A DNA stretch of 64,000 bases from Aeromonas fluvialis (lineage in GTDB: Bacteria; Pseudomonadota; Gammaproteobacteria; Enterobacterales; Aeromonadaceae), in the NCBI RefSeq assembly GCF_000819885.1, contig NZ_CDBO01000013.1, positions 39,678 to 103,677 of the forward strand. Reading direction: 5' to 3'. The notes beneath the pieces are model-generated. The model made no database searches, was not told where the DNA came from, and saw only the letters and a list, made by a program, of their open reading frames with translations. The position numbers were made by a program, and so were the translations under genes. Shown one piece after another: positions 1 through 11,157 of the stretch (position 1 is the first letter of the stretch; each line of letters opens with the position of its first letter).

Positions 1-9
1 GAGCCGTTT

Positions 10-1122
10 ATGAGTGAGCCGGTCAAGGTTAGCTGCCATCCCACCGAGGATGGCCATCAGATCGGGGTGTTGACCCTCGACAGCCCAGCGTCGCTCAACG
101 CATTGAGCCTGCCGATGATCGCGATCCTGCAACAGACGCTGATCCGCTGGGAGCAGGATCCCGCCATCGCCTGCGTGCTGTTGCAGGGGGCGGGTGAGAA
201 GGCGTTTTGCGCCGGTGGTGATATCCGCTCCTTCTATTACCGCAAGCAGGAGGCGAGTGAAGCGGAACTGTTCGAGTATGCCCGCGACTTTTTCGAGCAG
301 GAGTACCGGCTCGACCATCATATCCACCGTTATCGCAAGCCCCTTATCTGCGTGGCGGACGGTATCTGCATGGGGGGCGGGATAGGCCTGTTTGCCGGAG
401 CCGATTTTCGGGTGGTGACCAAGAAGAGCCTGTTGGCCATGCCGGAGGTGACCATCGGCCTCTACCCCGATGTAGGGGCGAGCTGGTATTTAAGCCGGAT
501 GCCGGGACGACTCGGGCTCTGGCTTGGTCTGACTGGCGCTCGCTTCAATGGCGCCGATGCCCTTGGTCTTGGTCTGGCGGATCACGCCATCGCCAGTGGC
601 GAGCGCAGTGCGCTGTTGTCACGCCTCGCTGTGCTCGATTGGGCTGGCAGTGGTGATCCCCGTGAGCAGATCGATCTGCTGCTCAGGGGTTTGCATGATG
701 AAGTGACGGCGCAGTTGCCTGCACCCGTTCTGTTGCCCCATCAACAGCGGATCGATGCCCTGCTGGCGGGGCGCTCGCTGCAAGGGGTATTGGATCGGCT
801 GTTCAGCGCCGCTTTCGATCAACAGGAGGCGGTACTCCAGCAGGCACAACAGATCTGCCGCACCGGTAGCCCCATCAGCCGCGCCATTTTGTGGCGCCAG
901 TATTGGCAGGCTCGCCGTCACTCTTTGGCCGAGGTCTTTGCCGAGGAGCTGACCCTCTCGGTCAACTGCGTGCTCAAGGGGGATTTTGTGGAAGGGGTGC
1001 GGGCCCTGTTGATCGATAAGGATAAAGATCCCCGCTGGCAGCAGGTGCCTTTGGAAGGGGAGTGGCTGGATGAGTTTTATCGCTGGCCGCAGGGGGGCAA
1101 TCCGTTGGCCTGCAAAGGATAA
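10..1122 (+). CDS. 3-hydroxyisobutyryl-CoA hydrolase / enoyl-CoA hydratase-isomerase family protein
   Basis: A 370-residue crotonase-superfamily protein. Visible motifs are AFCAGGDIRSF near residue 65 and CMGGGIGLF near 119, which form the CoA-binding and oxyanion-hole regions. MPEVTIGLYPDVGASW near 143 carries the Glu and Asp typical of the 3-hydroxyisobutyryl-CoA hydrolase branch. The length and the C-terminal HIBYL-type extension exceed those of a plain 260-residue enoyl-CoA hydratase. In valine catabolism this enzyme releases 3-hydroxyisobutyrate, the substrate of the next gene product. Transcription continues into the dehydrogenase after about 50 bases. The start lies only nine bases from the window edge, so an upstream operon is likely but unseen. 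Confidence 0.85.
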   Translation: MSEPVKVSCHPTEDGHQIGVLTLDSPASLNALSLPMIAILQQTLIRWEQDPAIACVLLQGAGEKAFCAGGDIRSFYYRKQEASEAELFEYARDFFEQEYRLDHHIHRYRKPLICVADGICMGGGIGLFAGADFRVVTKKSLLAMPEVTIGLYPDVGASWYLSRMPGRLGLWLGLTGARFNGADALGLGLADHAIASGERSALLSRLAVLDWAGSGDPREQIDLLLRGLHDEVTAQLPAPVLLPHQQRIDALLAGRSLQGVLDRLFSAAFDQQEAVLQQAQQICRTGSPISRAILWRQYWQARRHSLAEVFAEELTLSVNCVLKGDFVEGVRALLIDKDKDPRWQQVPLEGEWLDEFYRWPQGGNPLACKG

Positions 1123-1173
1123 CACCTCGGTAACCGGCGGATGCCGCCATCAGCAACGCAAGGAGCAAGCGGG

Positions 1174-2076
1174 ATGACAAGGATAGGATTTATCGGGCTC
1201 GGCAACATGGGGGGCCCCATGGCGGCCAATCTGGCAAAGGCCGGGCATTCAGTGCAGGTGTTTGATCTGGTTGCCGAAAACATTGAGCGTGCCATCGCGG
1301 CAGGCTGTATCGCGGCAGGGGATGCCCGCGAGGCGGTGACCAGCTGCGAGGTGGTGATCAGCATGCTGCCAGCAGGGGAGCATGTGCGCGCCCTTTGGTT
1401 GCCGGAAGGGCAGGATCTGCTGGCGGCATTGCCTGAAGGCGCACTGGTGATCGACTGCTCCACCATCGATGTCGACTCGGCCCGTCAGGTTGGGGAGGCG
1501 GCCCGCGCGCGCGGTTTGCACTTTATCGATGCCCCTGTTTCTGGTGGTGTCGCCGGTGCGGCCGCCGGGACGCTAACCTTCATCGTCGGTGGCGACGTGG
1601 CGGATTTCGAGGCGGCGAACCCCCTGCTCGCCTGCATGGGGCAGAATCTGTTTCACGCAGGCGCCTTGGGAGCCGGGCAGATCGCCAAGATGTGCAACAA
1701 CATGCTGCTGGCGATCCACATGGCGGGCACTGCCGAAGCGCTGGCCCTCGGGGTGAAGGAGGGGCTGGATCCCGCCGTGCTCTCCACTATCATGGGCAAG
1801 AGCTCCGGCAACAACTGGAGTCTGGAGCGCTACAACCCTTGGCCCGGGGTGATGGAGAATGTCCCTGCCGCCCGTCACTATCAGGGGGGCTTTATGACTC
1901 GCCTGATGGTGAAAGATTTGGGGCTGGCCATGGCGCTGGCCGAGCATGGCCACAGCGCGGTGCCGATGGGGGCGCTCGCGCGTAACCTGTTCAACCTGCA
2001 TGCCGCCCGGGGGCAGGGGAGTCGGGATTTCTCCAGCATCGTCGAACTCTATCTGGATAAACAGGATCCCGCCTGA
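1174..2076 (+). CDS. mmsB: 3-hydroxyisobutyrate dehydrogenase
   Basis: A 300-residue NAD(P)-dependent beta-hydroxyacid dehydrogenase that oxidises 3-hydroxyisobutyrate to methylmalonate semialdehyde in valine degradation. It opens with the Rossmann motif IGFIGLGNMGGPMAANL, has the substrate-binding segment DAPVSGGVAGA near residue 122, and the catalytic Lys in KMCNNMLLAIHM near 172. The ATG at 1174 is preferred over the in-frame ATG at 1141 because AAGGAG lies just upstream of it and the Rossmann motif follows at once. It sits between the CoA hydrolase and a short-chain dehydrogenase, consistent with a branched-chain acyl-CoA catabolic operon. Confidence 0.9.
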   Translation: MTRIGFIGLGNMGGPMAANLAKAGHSVQVFDLVAENIERAIAAGCIAAGDAREAVTSCEVVISMLPAGEHVRALWLPEGQDLLAALPEGALVIDCSTIDVDSARQVGEAARARGLHFIDAPVSGGVAGAAAGTLTFIVGGDVADFEAANPLLACMGQNLFHAGALGAGQIAKMCNNMLLAIHMAGTAEALALGVKEGLDPAVLSTIMGKSSGNNWSLERYNPWPGVMENVPAARHYQGGFMTRLMVKDLGLAMALAEHGHSAVPMGALARNLFNLHAARGQGSRDFSSIVELYLDKQDPA

Positions 2077-2128
2077 CGGGCCACTTCTCTTCAAGGCATC
2101 TCCCTTCGACCAGCTACAAGGAGCATTG

Positions 2129-2890
2129 ATGGATATCAAAGATAAGGTCATCGTGATTACCGGCGCAGGACGTGGCTTGGGGCGGGCCATCGCCCTGGCT
2201 CTGGGGGCACAGGGGGCTCAGCTTGCGCTCATCGACGTCAACCGCGCCGAGCTGGAGGTGACCGAGGCGGAAGTGCGCAGCCGTGACGGTCGCTGCGCCC
2301 TGTTCGTCTGCAACGTGGCGAGCGAAGTTGAGGTCGAAGCCGCGTTCGCCGCCATCAAGGCGCACTTTGGCGTACTGCATGGCCTTATTAACTGCGCCGG
2401 CATTCTGCGCGATGGCATGCTGATCAAGGTAAAAGAGGGTGAGCTGGTGGAGAAGATGACGCTGGCCCAGTGGCAGAGCGTCATCGACGTCAACCTCACC
2501 GGTACCTTCCTCTGCGGGCGCGAAGGGGCTGCACTGATGGCTCAAGGGGGGCAGGGGGGGGTGATGATCAACATCTCCTCCATTGCCCGCGCCGGTAATA
2601 TTGGCCAGAGCAACTATGCCGCGAGCAAGGCAGGTGTCGCCTCGCTGGTGGTGACCTGGGCGCGGGAGCTGGCCCGCCACGGTATTCGGGTGATGGGGAT
2701 CGCCCCCGGGGTGTTTGCCACCGACATGACGGCGGCGATGAAGCCGGAGGCGATGGCGCGGATGCAGCAGGCGATTCCGGTCGGCGCCCTTGGCGAGGCG
2801 CAGCAGCTGGCCGAGACGGTGAGCTTTATTTTTGCCAACGACTATCTGTCGGGACGGATGATAGAGCTGGATGGCGGTTTGCGTTTATAG
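2129..2890 (+). CDS. SDR-family oxidoreductase (FabG-like 3-hydroxyacyl dehydrogenase/ketoacyl reductase)
   Basis: A 253-residue classical short-chain dehydrogenase. It shows the cofactor motif TGAGRGLG near residue 12, the NCAG motif near 90, and the Ser-Tyr-Lys triad in NISSIARAGNIGQSNYAASKAG. The C-terminus contains FIFANDYLSGRMIELDGGLRL, typical of FabG-like enzymes. An AAGGAG ribosome-binding site fixes the start at 2129; a longer in-frame ORF beginning at 1946 overlaps mmsB and is not credible. Its place after mmsB suggests a role in acyl-CoA catabolism rather than fatty-acid synthesis, but the substrate cannot be read from the sequence. A rho-independent terminator follows directly. 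Confidence 0.85.
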   Translation: MDIKDKVIVITGAGRGLGRAIALALGAQGAQLALIDVNRAELEVTEAEVRSRDGRCALFVCNVASEVEVEAAFAAIKAHFGVLHGLINCAGILRDGMLIKVKEGELVEKMTLAQWQSVIDVNLTGTFLCGREGAALMAQGGQGGVMINISSIARAGNIGQSNYAASKAGVASLVVTWARELARHGIRVMGIAPGVFATDMTAAMKPEAMARMQQAIPVGALGEAQQLAETVSFIFANDYLSGRMIELDGGLRL

Positions 2891-2904
2891 GGATTTACAC
2901 AATG

Positions 2905-2931
2905 AGCCCCGGTGTTTCCACCGGGGCTTTT
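2905..2931 (+). terminator. Rho-independent terminator of the acyl-CoA catabolic operon
   Basis: A perfect 9-bp stem (GCCCCGGTG / CACCGGGGC) with a 4-base loop and a short T run, 15 bases after the SDR stop codon. Confidence 0.9.
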
Positions 2932-3248
2932 GTATGCAGTTTATTTACCCAACGTGGGGCTGAATGGGGATGCATGGGGACCATGCGAGTCAGGTTGTGT
3001 TGGCAAAAAAATGAGAAATATCAATGGGTCTTTCTTAATTTGAGCCAGCTCACAGGCCCCCGGGGTCAGTACTGTAAAATTGCGCGCGGTCAAGACGGTG
3101 CATGATTGACGGGACGAAGGATTGCGGTCGGAATAGTCATGCAATATAGTTGCCGCCTTTTTCACGGGGTCAGGATTTCCAGCCCCTCCCATATTGCGCG
3201 CAGTATGAATACGGACGCTCTGCCGCCGCCTAAATAAACAGGATTGAG
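2932..3248. other. Intergenic region upstream of the amino-acid antiporter
   Basis: No credible gene: short ORFs here have no ribosome-binding site or recognisable domain. The stretch is less GC-rich than its neighbours. It holds two copies of ATTGCGCGC (3079-3087 and 3193-3201) and the TATGAATA sequence near 3205, which resembles a half ArgR box. The antiporter's promoter should lie here, but no confident -35/-10 pair was found. Confidence 0.4.
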
Positions 3249-4685
3249 ATGGACAAGAAACTAGGGCTGGGCGCCCTCATTTCGCTGGTGGTCGGCTCCA
3301 TGGTCGGCGCCGGAGTCTTCAGTCTGCCACAAAACATTGCTGCGCATGCCAGTGCCGGGGCGGTCGCCCTGGGTTGGGCCATCACGGGCCTTGGCATGAT
3401 CTGTCTCGCGCTGGTTTATCAAAACCTCTCCATGCGCCGCCCTGATCTCGATGGCGGCATCTTCAGCTATGCCAAAGCCGGTTTCGGCGATTTCATCGGT
3501 TTCAACGCGGCTTGGGGTTATTGGCTCTGCCAGCTGCTGGCCAACGTCTCCTACGCCATCGTGGTGTTCAGCGCCCTGAGCTACTTCTTCGATACGCCGG
3601 ACAACGTCATCTTCGGTGATGGCAATACGCCGGTGGCTATCACGCTGGCCTCCATCCTGATCTGGTCGGTGCATGCGCTGGTACTGCGCGGGGTGCAGGT
3701 CGCTGCGCTGGTGAACATCGTCACCACCATCGCCAAGATGGTGCCGCTCATCGTCTTCTGTGTCGCTGTGCTGTTGGCCTTCAACATGGATACCTTCACC
3801 CTGGATATCTGGGGCCAGAACAACATGGAGCTGGGCTCCGTGATGGATCAGGTCAAGTCCACCATGAAGGTGACCCTCTGGGTCTTTATCGGGATTGAAG
3901 GGGCCGTGGTGGTCTCCGCCCGTGCCCGTCATCGCAAGGATGTGGGCCGCGCCACTGTGCTGGCGCTGCTCGGCGCCCTGGCGCTCTATGTGATGGTGAC
4001 CCTGTTCTCGCTGGGGGTCATGAGCCAGCCGCAACTGGCGGCGCTCAAGAACCCCTCTACCGCGATGATCCTCGAAGCCGTAGTCGGCCCGTGGGGGGCC
4101 TGGCTCATCAACATCGGTCTGGTGGTGTCGGTGATGGGGGCTCTGCTCAGCTGGACCGTGCTGGCCGCGGAAGTGCCCTACATCGCAGGCAAGACCGGCG
4201 TGTTCCCGAGCTGGTTTGCCAAGGAGAACAAGAACGGCTCGCCGCAGGTGTCGCTCTGGTGCTCCACCTGTCTGGTGCAGACGTTCCTCATCATCATCTA
4301 CTTCCAGAACAGCACCTATCTGGCGCTGGTCAACATCGCCACCTCGGCGGCGCTGGTGCCTTACGTCTTCTCGGGCGCTTATGGCCTGAAGCTGGCAATG
4401 AAAGGGGAGAGCTATGAGGGTCAACCGCATCAGCGCAAGCGTGATCTGCTGCTGGCCCTGATAGCGACCGTCTACGGCTGCTGGCTGGTCTACGCAGCCG
4501 GGGTCGAGTACCTGCTGCTGGTGGCGCTGCTCTATAGCCCGGGCATCTTCATCTACTGGAAGGCGCGTCAGCATCACGGTCTGCGCGGACTTAACCGGCT
4601 GGAGCAGGGGATGACAGCGCTCCTGCTCGGTTGCGCCGTGCTGGCCTTATATAAGGTGATGGACGGTACTATTCCGCTGCAGTGA
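3249..4685 (+). CDS. Basic amino acid/polyamine antiporter, APC superfamily (ArcD/YdgI type)
   Basis: A 478-residue inner-membrane transporter with about 12-13 hydrophobic segments. The first helix carries the APC motif LISLVVGSMVGAGVFSLPQN, which forms the substrate-binding unwound helix. The first half (AKAGFGDFIGFNAAWGYWLCQ) matches arginine/ornithine or lysine antiporters of the APA group. The length is normal for the family. It probably exchanges a basic amino acid for a decarboxylated or deaminated product, but no arginine deiminase or decarboxylase gene lies beside it, so the exact substrate is uncertain. It appears monocistronic, with its own terminator. Confidence 0.85.
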   Translation: MDKKLGLGALISLVVGSMVGAGVFSLPQNIAAHASAGAVALGWAITGLGMICLALVYQNLSMRRPDLDGGIFSYAKAGFGDFIGFNAAWGYWLCQLLANVSYAIVVFSALSYFFDTPDNVIFGDGNTPVAITLASILIWSVHALVLRGVQVAALVNIVTTIAKMVPLIVFCVAVLLAFNMDTFTLDIWGQNNMELGSVMDQVKSTMKVTLWVFIGIEGAVVVSARARHRKDVGRATVLALLGALALYVMVTLFSLGVMSQPQLAALKNPSTAMILEAVVGPWGAWLINIGLVVSVMGALLSWTVLAAEVPYIAGKTGVFPSWFAKENKNGSPQVSLWCSTCLVQTFLIIIYFQNSTYLALVNIATSAALVPYVFSGAYGLKLAMKGESYEGQPHQRKRDLLLALIATVYGCWLVYAAGVEYLLLVALLYSPGIFIYWKARQHHGLRGLNRLEQGMTALLLGCAVLALYKVMDGTIPLQ

Positions 4686-4697
4686 CCGGCACAATGA

Positions 4698-4728
4698 AGA
4701 GATGGCCCTCGCGCCATCTCTTTTTTTT
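4698..4728 (+). terminator. Rho-independent terminator of the antiporter gene
   Basis: Stem AGAGATGG / CCATCTCT with an 8-base loop followed by eight T residues, 12 bases past the stop codon. Confidence 0.92.
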
Positions 4729-4790
4729 CATGCTGATATCCACTGTTGTCCGGCCGTGTTGGCCAGTTTTTGTTTAACACAGGAATTTTT

Positions 4791-5579
4791 ATGTTGTTTA
4801 TGGGTTACCTCCTGCTGGGCGCCTTTGCCGGTATGTTAGCGGGACTGTTCGGGATCGGCGGCGGTCTTATCATTGTTCCCGTGCTGGTGGTCAGTTTTCG
4901 TGCGATGGGGTTTGAACCCGAGATCATTACCCATCTGGCCCTTGGTACCTCCCTTCCCACCATGATCTTCACTGGTTTCAGCTCGCTTAGAGCCCATCAG
5001 CAGGCTGGTGCTGTCGACTGGGTGATGATCCGGCGTCTAGGTGCAGGCATGCTGGTCGGCGCCTGGCTTGGCGGCATGACCGCCAACCTGCTCAGTGCCG
5101 GTACCCTCAATATCATCATCGGCTGTTTCGCCTGGACCATGGCGTTGCAGATGGGGCTCAACCTCAAGCCCAAGGCGGAACGACACCTGCCAGGAGCGCT
5201 TGGCACCGGCATCGCAGGCACCCTTATCGGCTGGTTGTCGGCGCTGTTTGGTATCGGCGGTGGCTCGCTCACCGTCCCTTATCTGAGTTGGAACTCGGTG
5301 CCAATGCGCAATGCGGTGGCGGCCTCCGCCGCCTGCAGCCTGCCTATCGCGTTTGCAGGCAGCCTCAGCTACCTCTATGCGGGTTGGGATCATGCCGATC
5401 TGCCCGAGTGGAGTGTGGGCTACATCTATCTGCCCGCTCTGCTGGGCATTGTGCTGACCAGCACCCCGTTCGCCCGCATTGGCGCCAAACTGGCACACCG
5501 CCTGTCACCAACACGCCTCAAGCAGGCATTTGCCCTGCTGATGCTGCTGGTGGGGGCCAAATTTATGCTATTTAGCTGA
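4791..5579 (+). CDS. Sulfite exporter TauE/SafE family permease
   Basis: A 262-residue membrane protein with about eight hydrophobic segments. It has the two TauE/SafE half-repeats: GMLAGLFGIGGGLIIVPVLV near residue 13 and GWLSALFGIGGGSLTVPYL near 150. The family exports or imports small organic or sulfur-containing anions. The ATG at 4791 follows ACAGGAA at good spacing, and the conserved N-terminus begins right after it, so an earlier in-frame ATG at 4746 is rejected. It stands alone, ending about 90 bases before the 4.5S RNA gene. Confidence 0.88.
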   Translation: MLFMGYLLLGAFAGMLAGLFGIGGGLIIVPVLVVSFRAMGFEPEIITHLALGTSLPTMIFTGFSSLRAHQQAGAVDWVMIRRLGAGMLVGAWLGGMTANLLSAGTLNIIIGCFAWTMALQMGLNLKPKAERHLPGALGTGIAGTLIGWLSALFGIGGGSLTVPYLSWNSVPMRNAVAASAACSLPIAFAGSLSYLYAGWDHADLPEWSVGYIYLPALLGIVLTSTPFARIGAKLAHRLSPTRLKQAFALLMLLVGAKFMLFS

Positions 5580-5637
5580 TTCATTCGGCAGATTGTTGAA
5601 AAATAAGGCAAACAAACTGTTGGATGGCAGAAAGCCA

Positions 5638-5666
5638 TTGCATTGAGCGGCCAGTTTGCCTATTCT
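5638..5666 (+). promoter_or_regulatory. Sigma-70 promoter of ffs
   Basis: -35 TTGCAT at 5638-5643 and -10 TATTCT at 5661-5666 with a 17-bp spacer. The predicted start falls at about 5674, exactly where the 4.5S RNA helix begins. Confidence 0.8.
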
Positions 5667-5673
5667 CCTCGCC

Positions 5674-5785
5674 GGTGGTCCTATTGGTCCTCTCGCATTG
5701 ATAACCCGTCGACCTGGTCAGGACCGGAAGGTAGCAGCCAAGGTGGGGGACTCGAGTGCCGGGATGTGGCTGGTAGGGCCACCAC
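5674..5785 (+). ncRNA. ffs: 4.5S signal recognition particle RNA
   Basis: The bacterial SRP RNA. The conserved Ffh-binding domain is present: GGTCAGGACCGGAAGGTAGC, followed by AGCCAAGG, with the GGAA tetraloop and asymmetric internal loop. The 5' end GGTGGTCCT (5674-5682) pairs perfectly with AGGGCCACC (5775-5783), closing the single long hairpin of about 110 nt expected for the gammaproteobacterial form. With Ffh it targets membrane proteins to the translocon. A strong promoter lies upstream. The sequence immediately downstream appears to carry an integrase relic, so the gene may flank an integration site. Confidence 0.95.
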
Positions 5786-5862
5786 TTGTTTCTGCACTTC
5801 AATAAGTTACCTTCCTAACGCCCTTGGTCATCCACGTTGTGTGGACGACGAGGCGCTCATCG

Positions 5863-5925
5863 ATGAATCTCTGGCTCAGTCCCCACGGCGTCTGGTATTA
5901 CCGGAAAGCCACAGAATGGCCGTTT
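5863..5925 (+). pseudogene. Truncated N-terminus of a tyrosine recombinase (integrase relic)
   Basis: An ATG at 5863 opens [20 protein letters not shown], which resembles the extreme N-terminus of phage/island tyrosine integrases, where a short strand ends in a YYR-type motif. After about 20 residues the similarity stops and no recombinase domain follows. Its position just downstream of ffs and ahead of a restriction island fits a decayed integrase left at an island boundary. The match is short, so this is a moderate-confidence call. The rest of 5786-6111 contains no other gene; an extended -10 (TGGTAGAAT near 6052-6060) could serve hsdM. Confidence 0.4.
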
Positions 5926-6111
5926 TCCTCATCCACTGCACAGACGGGAATCCCCCATCAGCAGGCCCAAACCGAGCCGCTTGAACATGCGACATGTACG
6001 TCCAACCAGGGAGTTAAGTGCTACCTGTATCCCCCCCATGGCTGGCTTGCCGTGGTAGAATCCGTGCCATTTCGTCTGTCTCAGACCGCAGGGCGGTCCC
6101 ACGGGGTTTCC

Positions 6112-8085
<1,974 letters not shown>

Positions 8086-8128
8086 TACCAATGCATACTG
8101 GCTACTCAGGCATTGCCGACGGGGTTGG

Positions 8129-8154
8129 ACGCAATAGCACGCAATATGACGCAA
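8129..8154 (+). repeat. Three helically phased ACGCAA repeats upstream of the abi promoter
   Basis: ACGCAA occurs at 8129-8134, 8139-8144 and 8149-8154, with exact 10-bp spacing, ending six bases before the -35 box. One-turn phasing is typical of a protein binding repeatedly on one DNA face. Its identity is unknown. Confidence 0.6.
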
Positions 8155-8159
8155 AGAGA

Positions 8160-8188
8160 TTGACTATCGGACGTCCGATACCTAATAT
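8160..8188 (+). promoter_or_regulatory. Strong promoter with a 16-bp palindromic operator in its spacer
   Basis: -35 TTGACT (8160-8165) and -10 TAATAT (8183-8188) are separated by 17 bp. The spacer is almost filled by the perfect palindrome TATCGGACGTCCGATA (8165-8180), a likely repressor operator. The predicted start is near 8195, six bases before a terminator hairpin. Confidence 0.75.
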
Positions 8189-8200
8189 TGCGGGCAACAC

Positions 8201-8243
8201 ACCCGCCATGCCTCTCTACGATGCACACTCTGGCGGGTTTTTT
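8201..8243 (+). terminator. Intrinsic terminator between hsdM and abi (possible attenuator)
   Basis: An 8-bp stem ACCCGCCA (8201-8208) / TGGCGGGT (8231-8238) with a 22-base loop and six T residues. It lies directly downstream of the strong promoter at 8160-8188, so transcripts from that promoter would be about 50 nt unless they read through into the abi gene. Confidence 0.8.
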
Positions 8244-8284
8244 ATGCTCGAAATCCACTGCGTTGCAATGAACGGAGGATTTCA

Positions 8285-9243
8285 GTGAACAGCTACCTTA
8301 AACCCCCTCTGTCGCTGGATGAACAGCTGGCCCTGCTTGCCGAACGTGGCCTCTTGATTGATGACGATGCCAGGGCTCGTCATTATCTCGCCAATATCAG
8401 TTACTTTCGTCTCAGCGCCTACACCCGGCCTTTTTACATTCCGGATCAAGATGAGCACCACTTTATTGATGGTACTCGTTTTGAGCAGGTGCTTGAGCTC
8501 TATGTGTTTGACAGGGAGTTACGCTTATTGCTGCTCGATGCCATTGAGCGGTTGGAGGTCGCACTGCGAGCCCGGTTAACAGAGGTGCTGGCAACCCATT
8601 ACAAGGATCCATTCTGTTACCTGGATCCTGCACTGTTTGACAGCCGTTATGATCACGGTTGGTTGCTGGCGGAGCTACGGAAGAAAGCCCAGGGCCATAA
8701 GATGGAGCATTTTATGGCGCACTATCGGCAACGATATCCAGACGCATCTGAAGAGCCACCGGTCTGGATGGTGATGGAACTGTTGACCTTTGCTCAAATC
8801 TCCAGCTTTTTTGCCAATTTGAGATCACCCGAGGTGCAAAAAGAGATTGCCGGCCACTTTGGTTGGCCCCATGCCGTGTTGAAGTCCTGGTTTCGCTCGC
8901 TCTCAGATTTGCGTAACTGGAGTGCTCACCATAGCCGTGTCTGGAATCGTGAGCTCGGTACGGCCCCCTTATGGCCGAAAAAGGGCTCCGAACGACTGGC
9001 CATCGTATCAGAGCGGTTGCCGGTCAACGCCAGACAACAGCTCAATGCTCGCAAACGTCTCTATTTCTTGCTGGTGATCATCGAGAGCCTGTTGACGCGT
9101 GTCAGCCCGGACAGTGCCTGGTCATCCCGCTTGGTCACACTGCTAGCCAAATACCCCCATATATCCCTTGCCCATATGGGGATGCCAGTGAGCTGGCAGC
9201 AAGATCCCTTCTGGCAACAGGCCCAACAACAAGGAGAGCAGAG

Positions 9244-9247
<4 letters not shown>
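8285..9247 (+). CDS. Abi family protein (Abi_2, abortive-infection type)
   Basis: A 320-residue protein. Its N-terminus (PPLSLDEQLALLAERGLLIDDDARARHYLANISYFRLSAYTRPF) and FDRELRLLLLDAIERLEVALRARL segment match the Abi_2/AbiD-AbiF family, whose members block phage growth, probably through RNA cleavage. The RNWSAHHSRVWNREL segment near residue 213 resembles the Arg-X4-6-His motif of HEPN-like RNases. The start is GTG at 8285, preceded by GGAGG at 8274-8278. The stop overlaps the hsdS start (ATGA), so translation of the two is coupled. An accessory anti-phage role within the restriction operon is inferred from family and position. Confidence 0.85.
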
Positions 9248-10607
<1,360 letters not shown>

Positions 10608-10611
<4 letters not shown>

Positions 10612-10840
10612 AAACCAAATATGAAAAAGATCTGGCACGGTTGAATAAAAAGGGCACCGATGTGTGTTCGATCTGCCATGGCCCGTTTGATGGTGACGAG
10701 GTGGTCTATACGGTGTTGGGTTACAATCGGCTCGATGAGCGACGGGGCATCAGGGTCGTCGCCTGACCGAGGAGGCCCGCATCATGTCGCAGATGGAATG
10801 TCTTCTCTACAGCCAAGCCAATGAGCATAAGAAATACTGA
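10608..10840 (+). pseudogene. Small CxxC zinc-ribbon-like ORF, apparently frameshifted
   Basis: An ATG at 10608 overlaps the hsdS stop. The first frame encodes a 52-residue product, MKTKYEKDLARLN through VCSICHGPFDGDEVVYTVLGY, ending at TGA 10764-10766. The neighbouring frame continues without a break as RRLTEEARIMSQMECLLYSQ to TGA 10838-10840, with protein-like composition. A one-base indel near 10735-10760 would join the two into a protein of about 77 residues. The CxxC pair suggests zinc binding. I do not recognise the family. Tight coupling to hsdS and the next TA pair suggests it was a normal operon member. Confidence 0.5.
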
Positions 10841-10848
10841 GGTCTGGT

Positions 10849-11148
10849 ATGCCGCTTGTTGATTACCAATTTTTGCAGGCACTGGCGAGATTGCCGTTTG
10901 TCGAGGCGATCTGGCTATTTGGCTCGCGGGCCCGTGGCGATCACCGTGAGCGTTCCGATATCGATCTCGCCATCGAGTGCCCCGGTGCCAGCGAGGCGCA
11001 ATGGCAGCAGGTGTTGGCGATCGTCGATGAGGCCGATACGCTTCTGCCGATCGATTGTGTGCGACTCGATGACGAGTCGCCCCAGAGCCCGCTGTATCAG
11101 GCCATCCTGCGTGACAGGGTGCCGCTCTTCCGTCGAATGACGCCCTAA
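10849..11148 (+). CDS. mntA: Minimal nucleotidyltransferase, MntA-type antitoxin
   Basis: A 99-residue MNT-domain protein with the diagnostic GSX10DXD motif: GSRARGDHRERSDID, Gly25-Ser26 with Asp37 and Asp39. Characterised members of this group transfer AMP to a tyrosine of the partner HEPN toxin and so neutralise it. The next gene encodes that HEPN partner, ten bases downstream. The pair lies between hsdS and hsdR, so it may guard the restriction operon against loss or add an abortive response. The function is taken from the family. Confidence 0.85.
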   Translation: MPLVDYQFLQALARLPFVEAIWLFGSRARGDHRERSDIDLAIECPGASEAQWQQVLAIVDEADTLLPIDCVRLDDESPQSPLYQAILRDRVPLFRRMTP

Positions 11149-11157
11149 GGAGGTGCA

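Noticed and set aside
1946..2128. Longer start for the SDR gene inside mmsB
   Set aside because: AAGGAG at 2118 and the conserved SDR N-terminus point to 2129.
2902..3105. 67-codon ORF after the SDR gene
   Set aside because: It starts inside the terminator hairpin and has no ribosome-binding site or family.
3261..4577. 438-codon open frame antisense to the amino-acid antiporter gene
   Set aside because: It is His/Asp/Gln-rich with no domain, as expected for the complement of a GC-rich membrane-protein gene.
5824..6111. In-frame 5' extension of hsdM by 96 codons
   Set aside because: HsdM proteins start where the ATG at 6112 lies; the extension covers the integrase relic and is not similar to HsdM.
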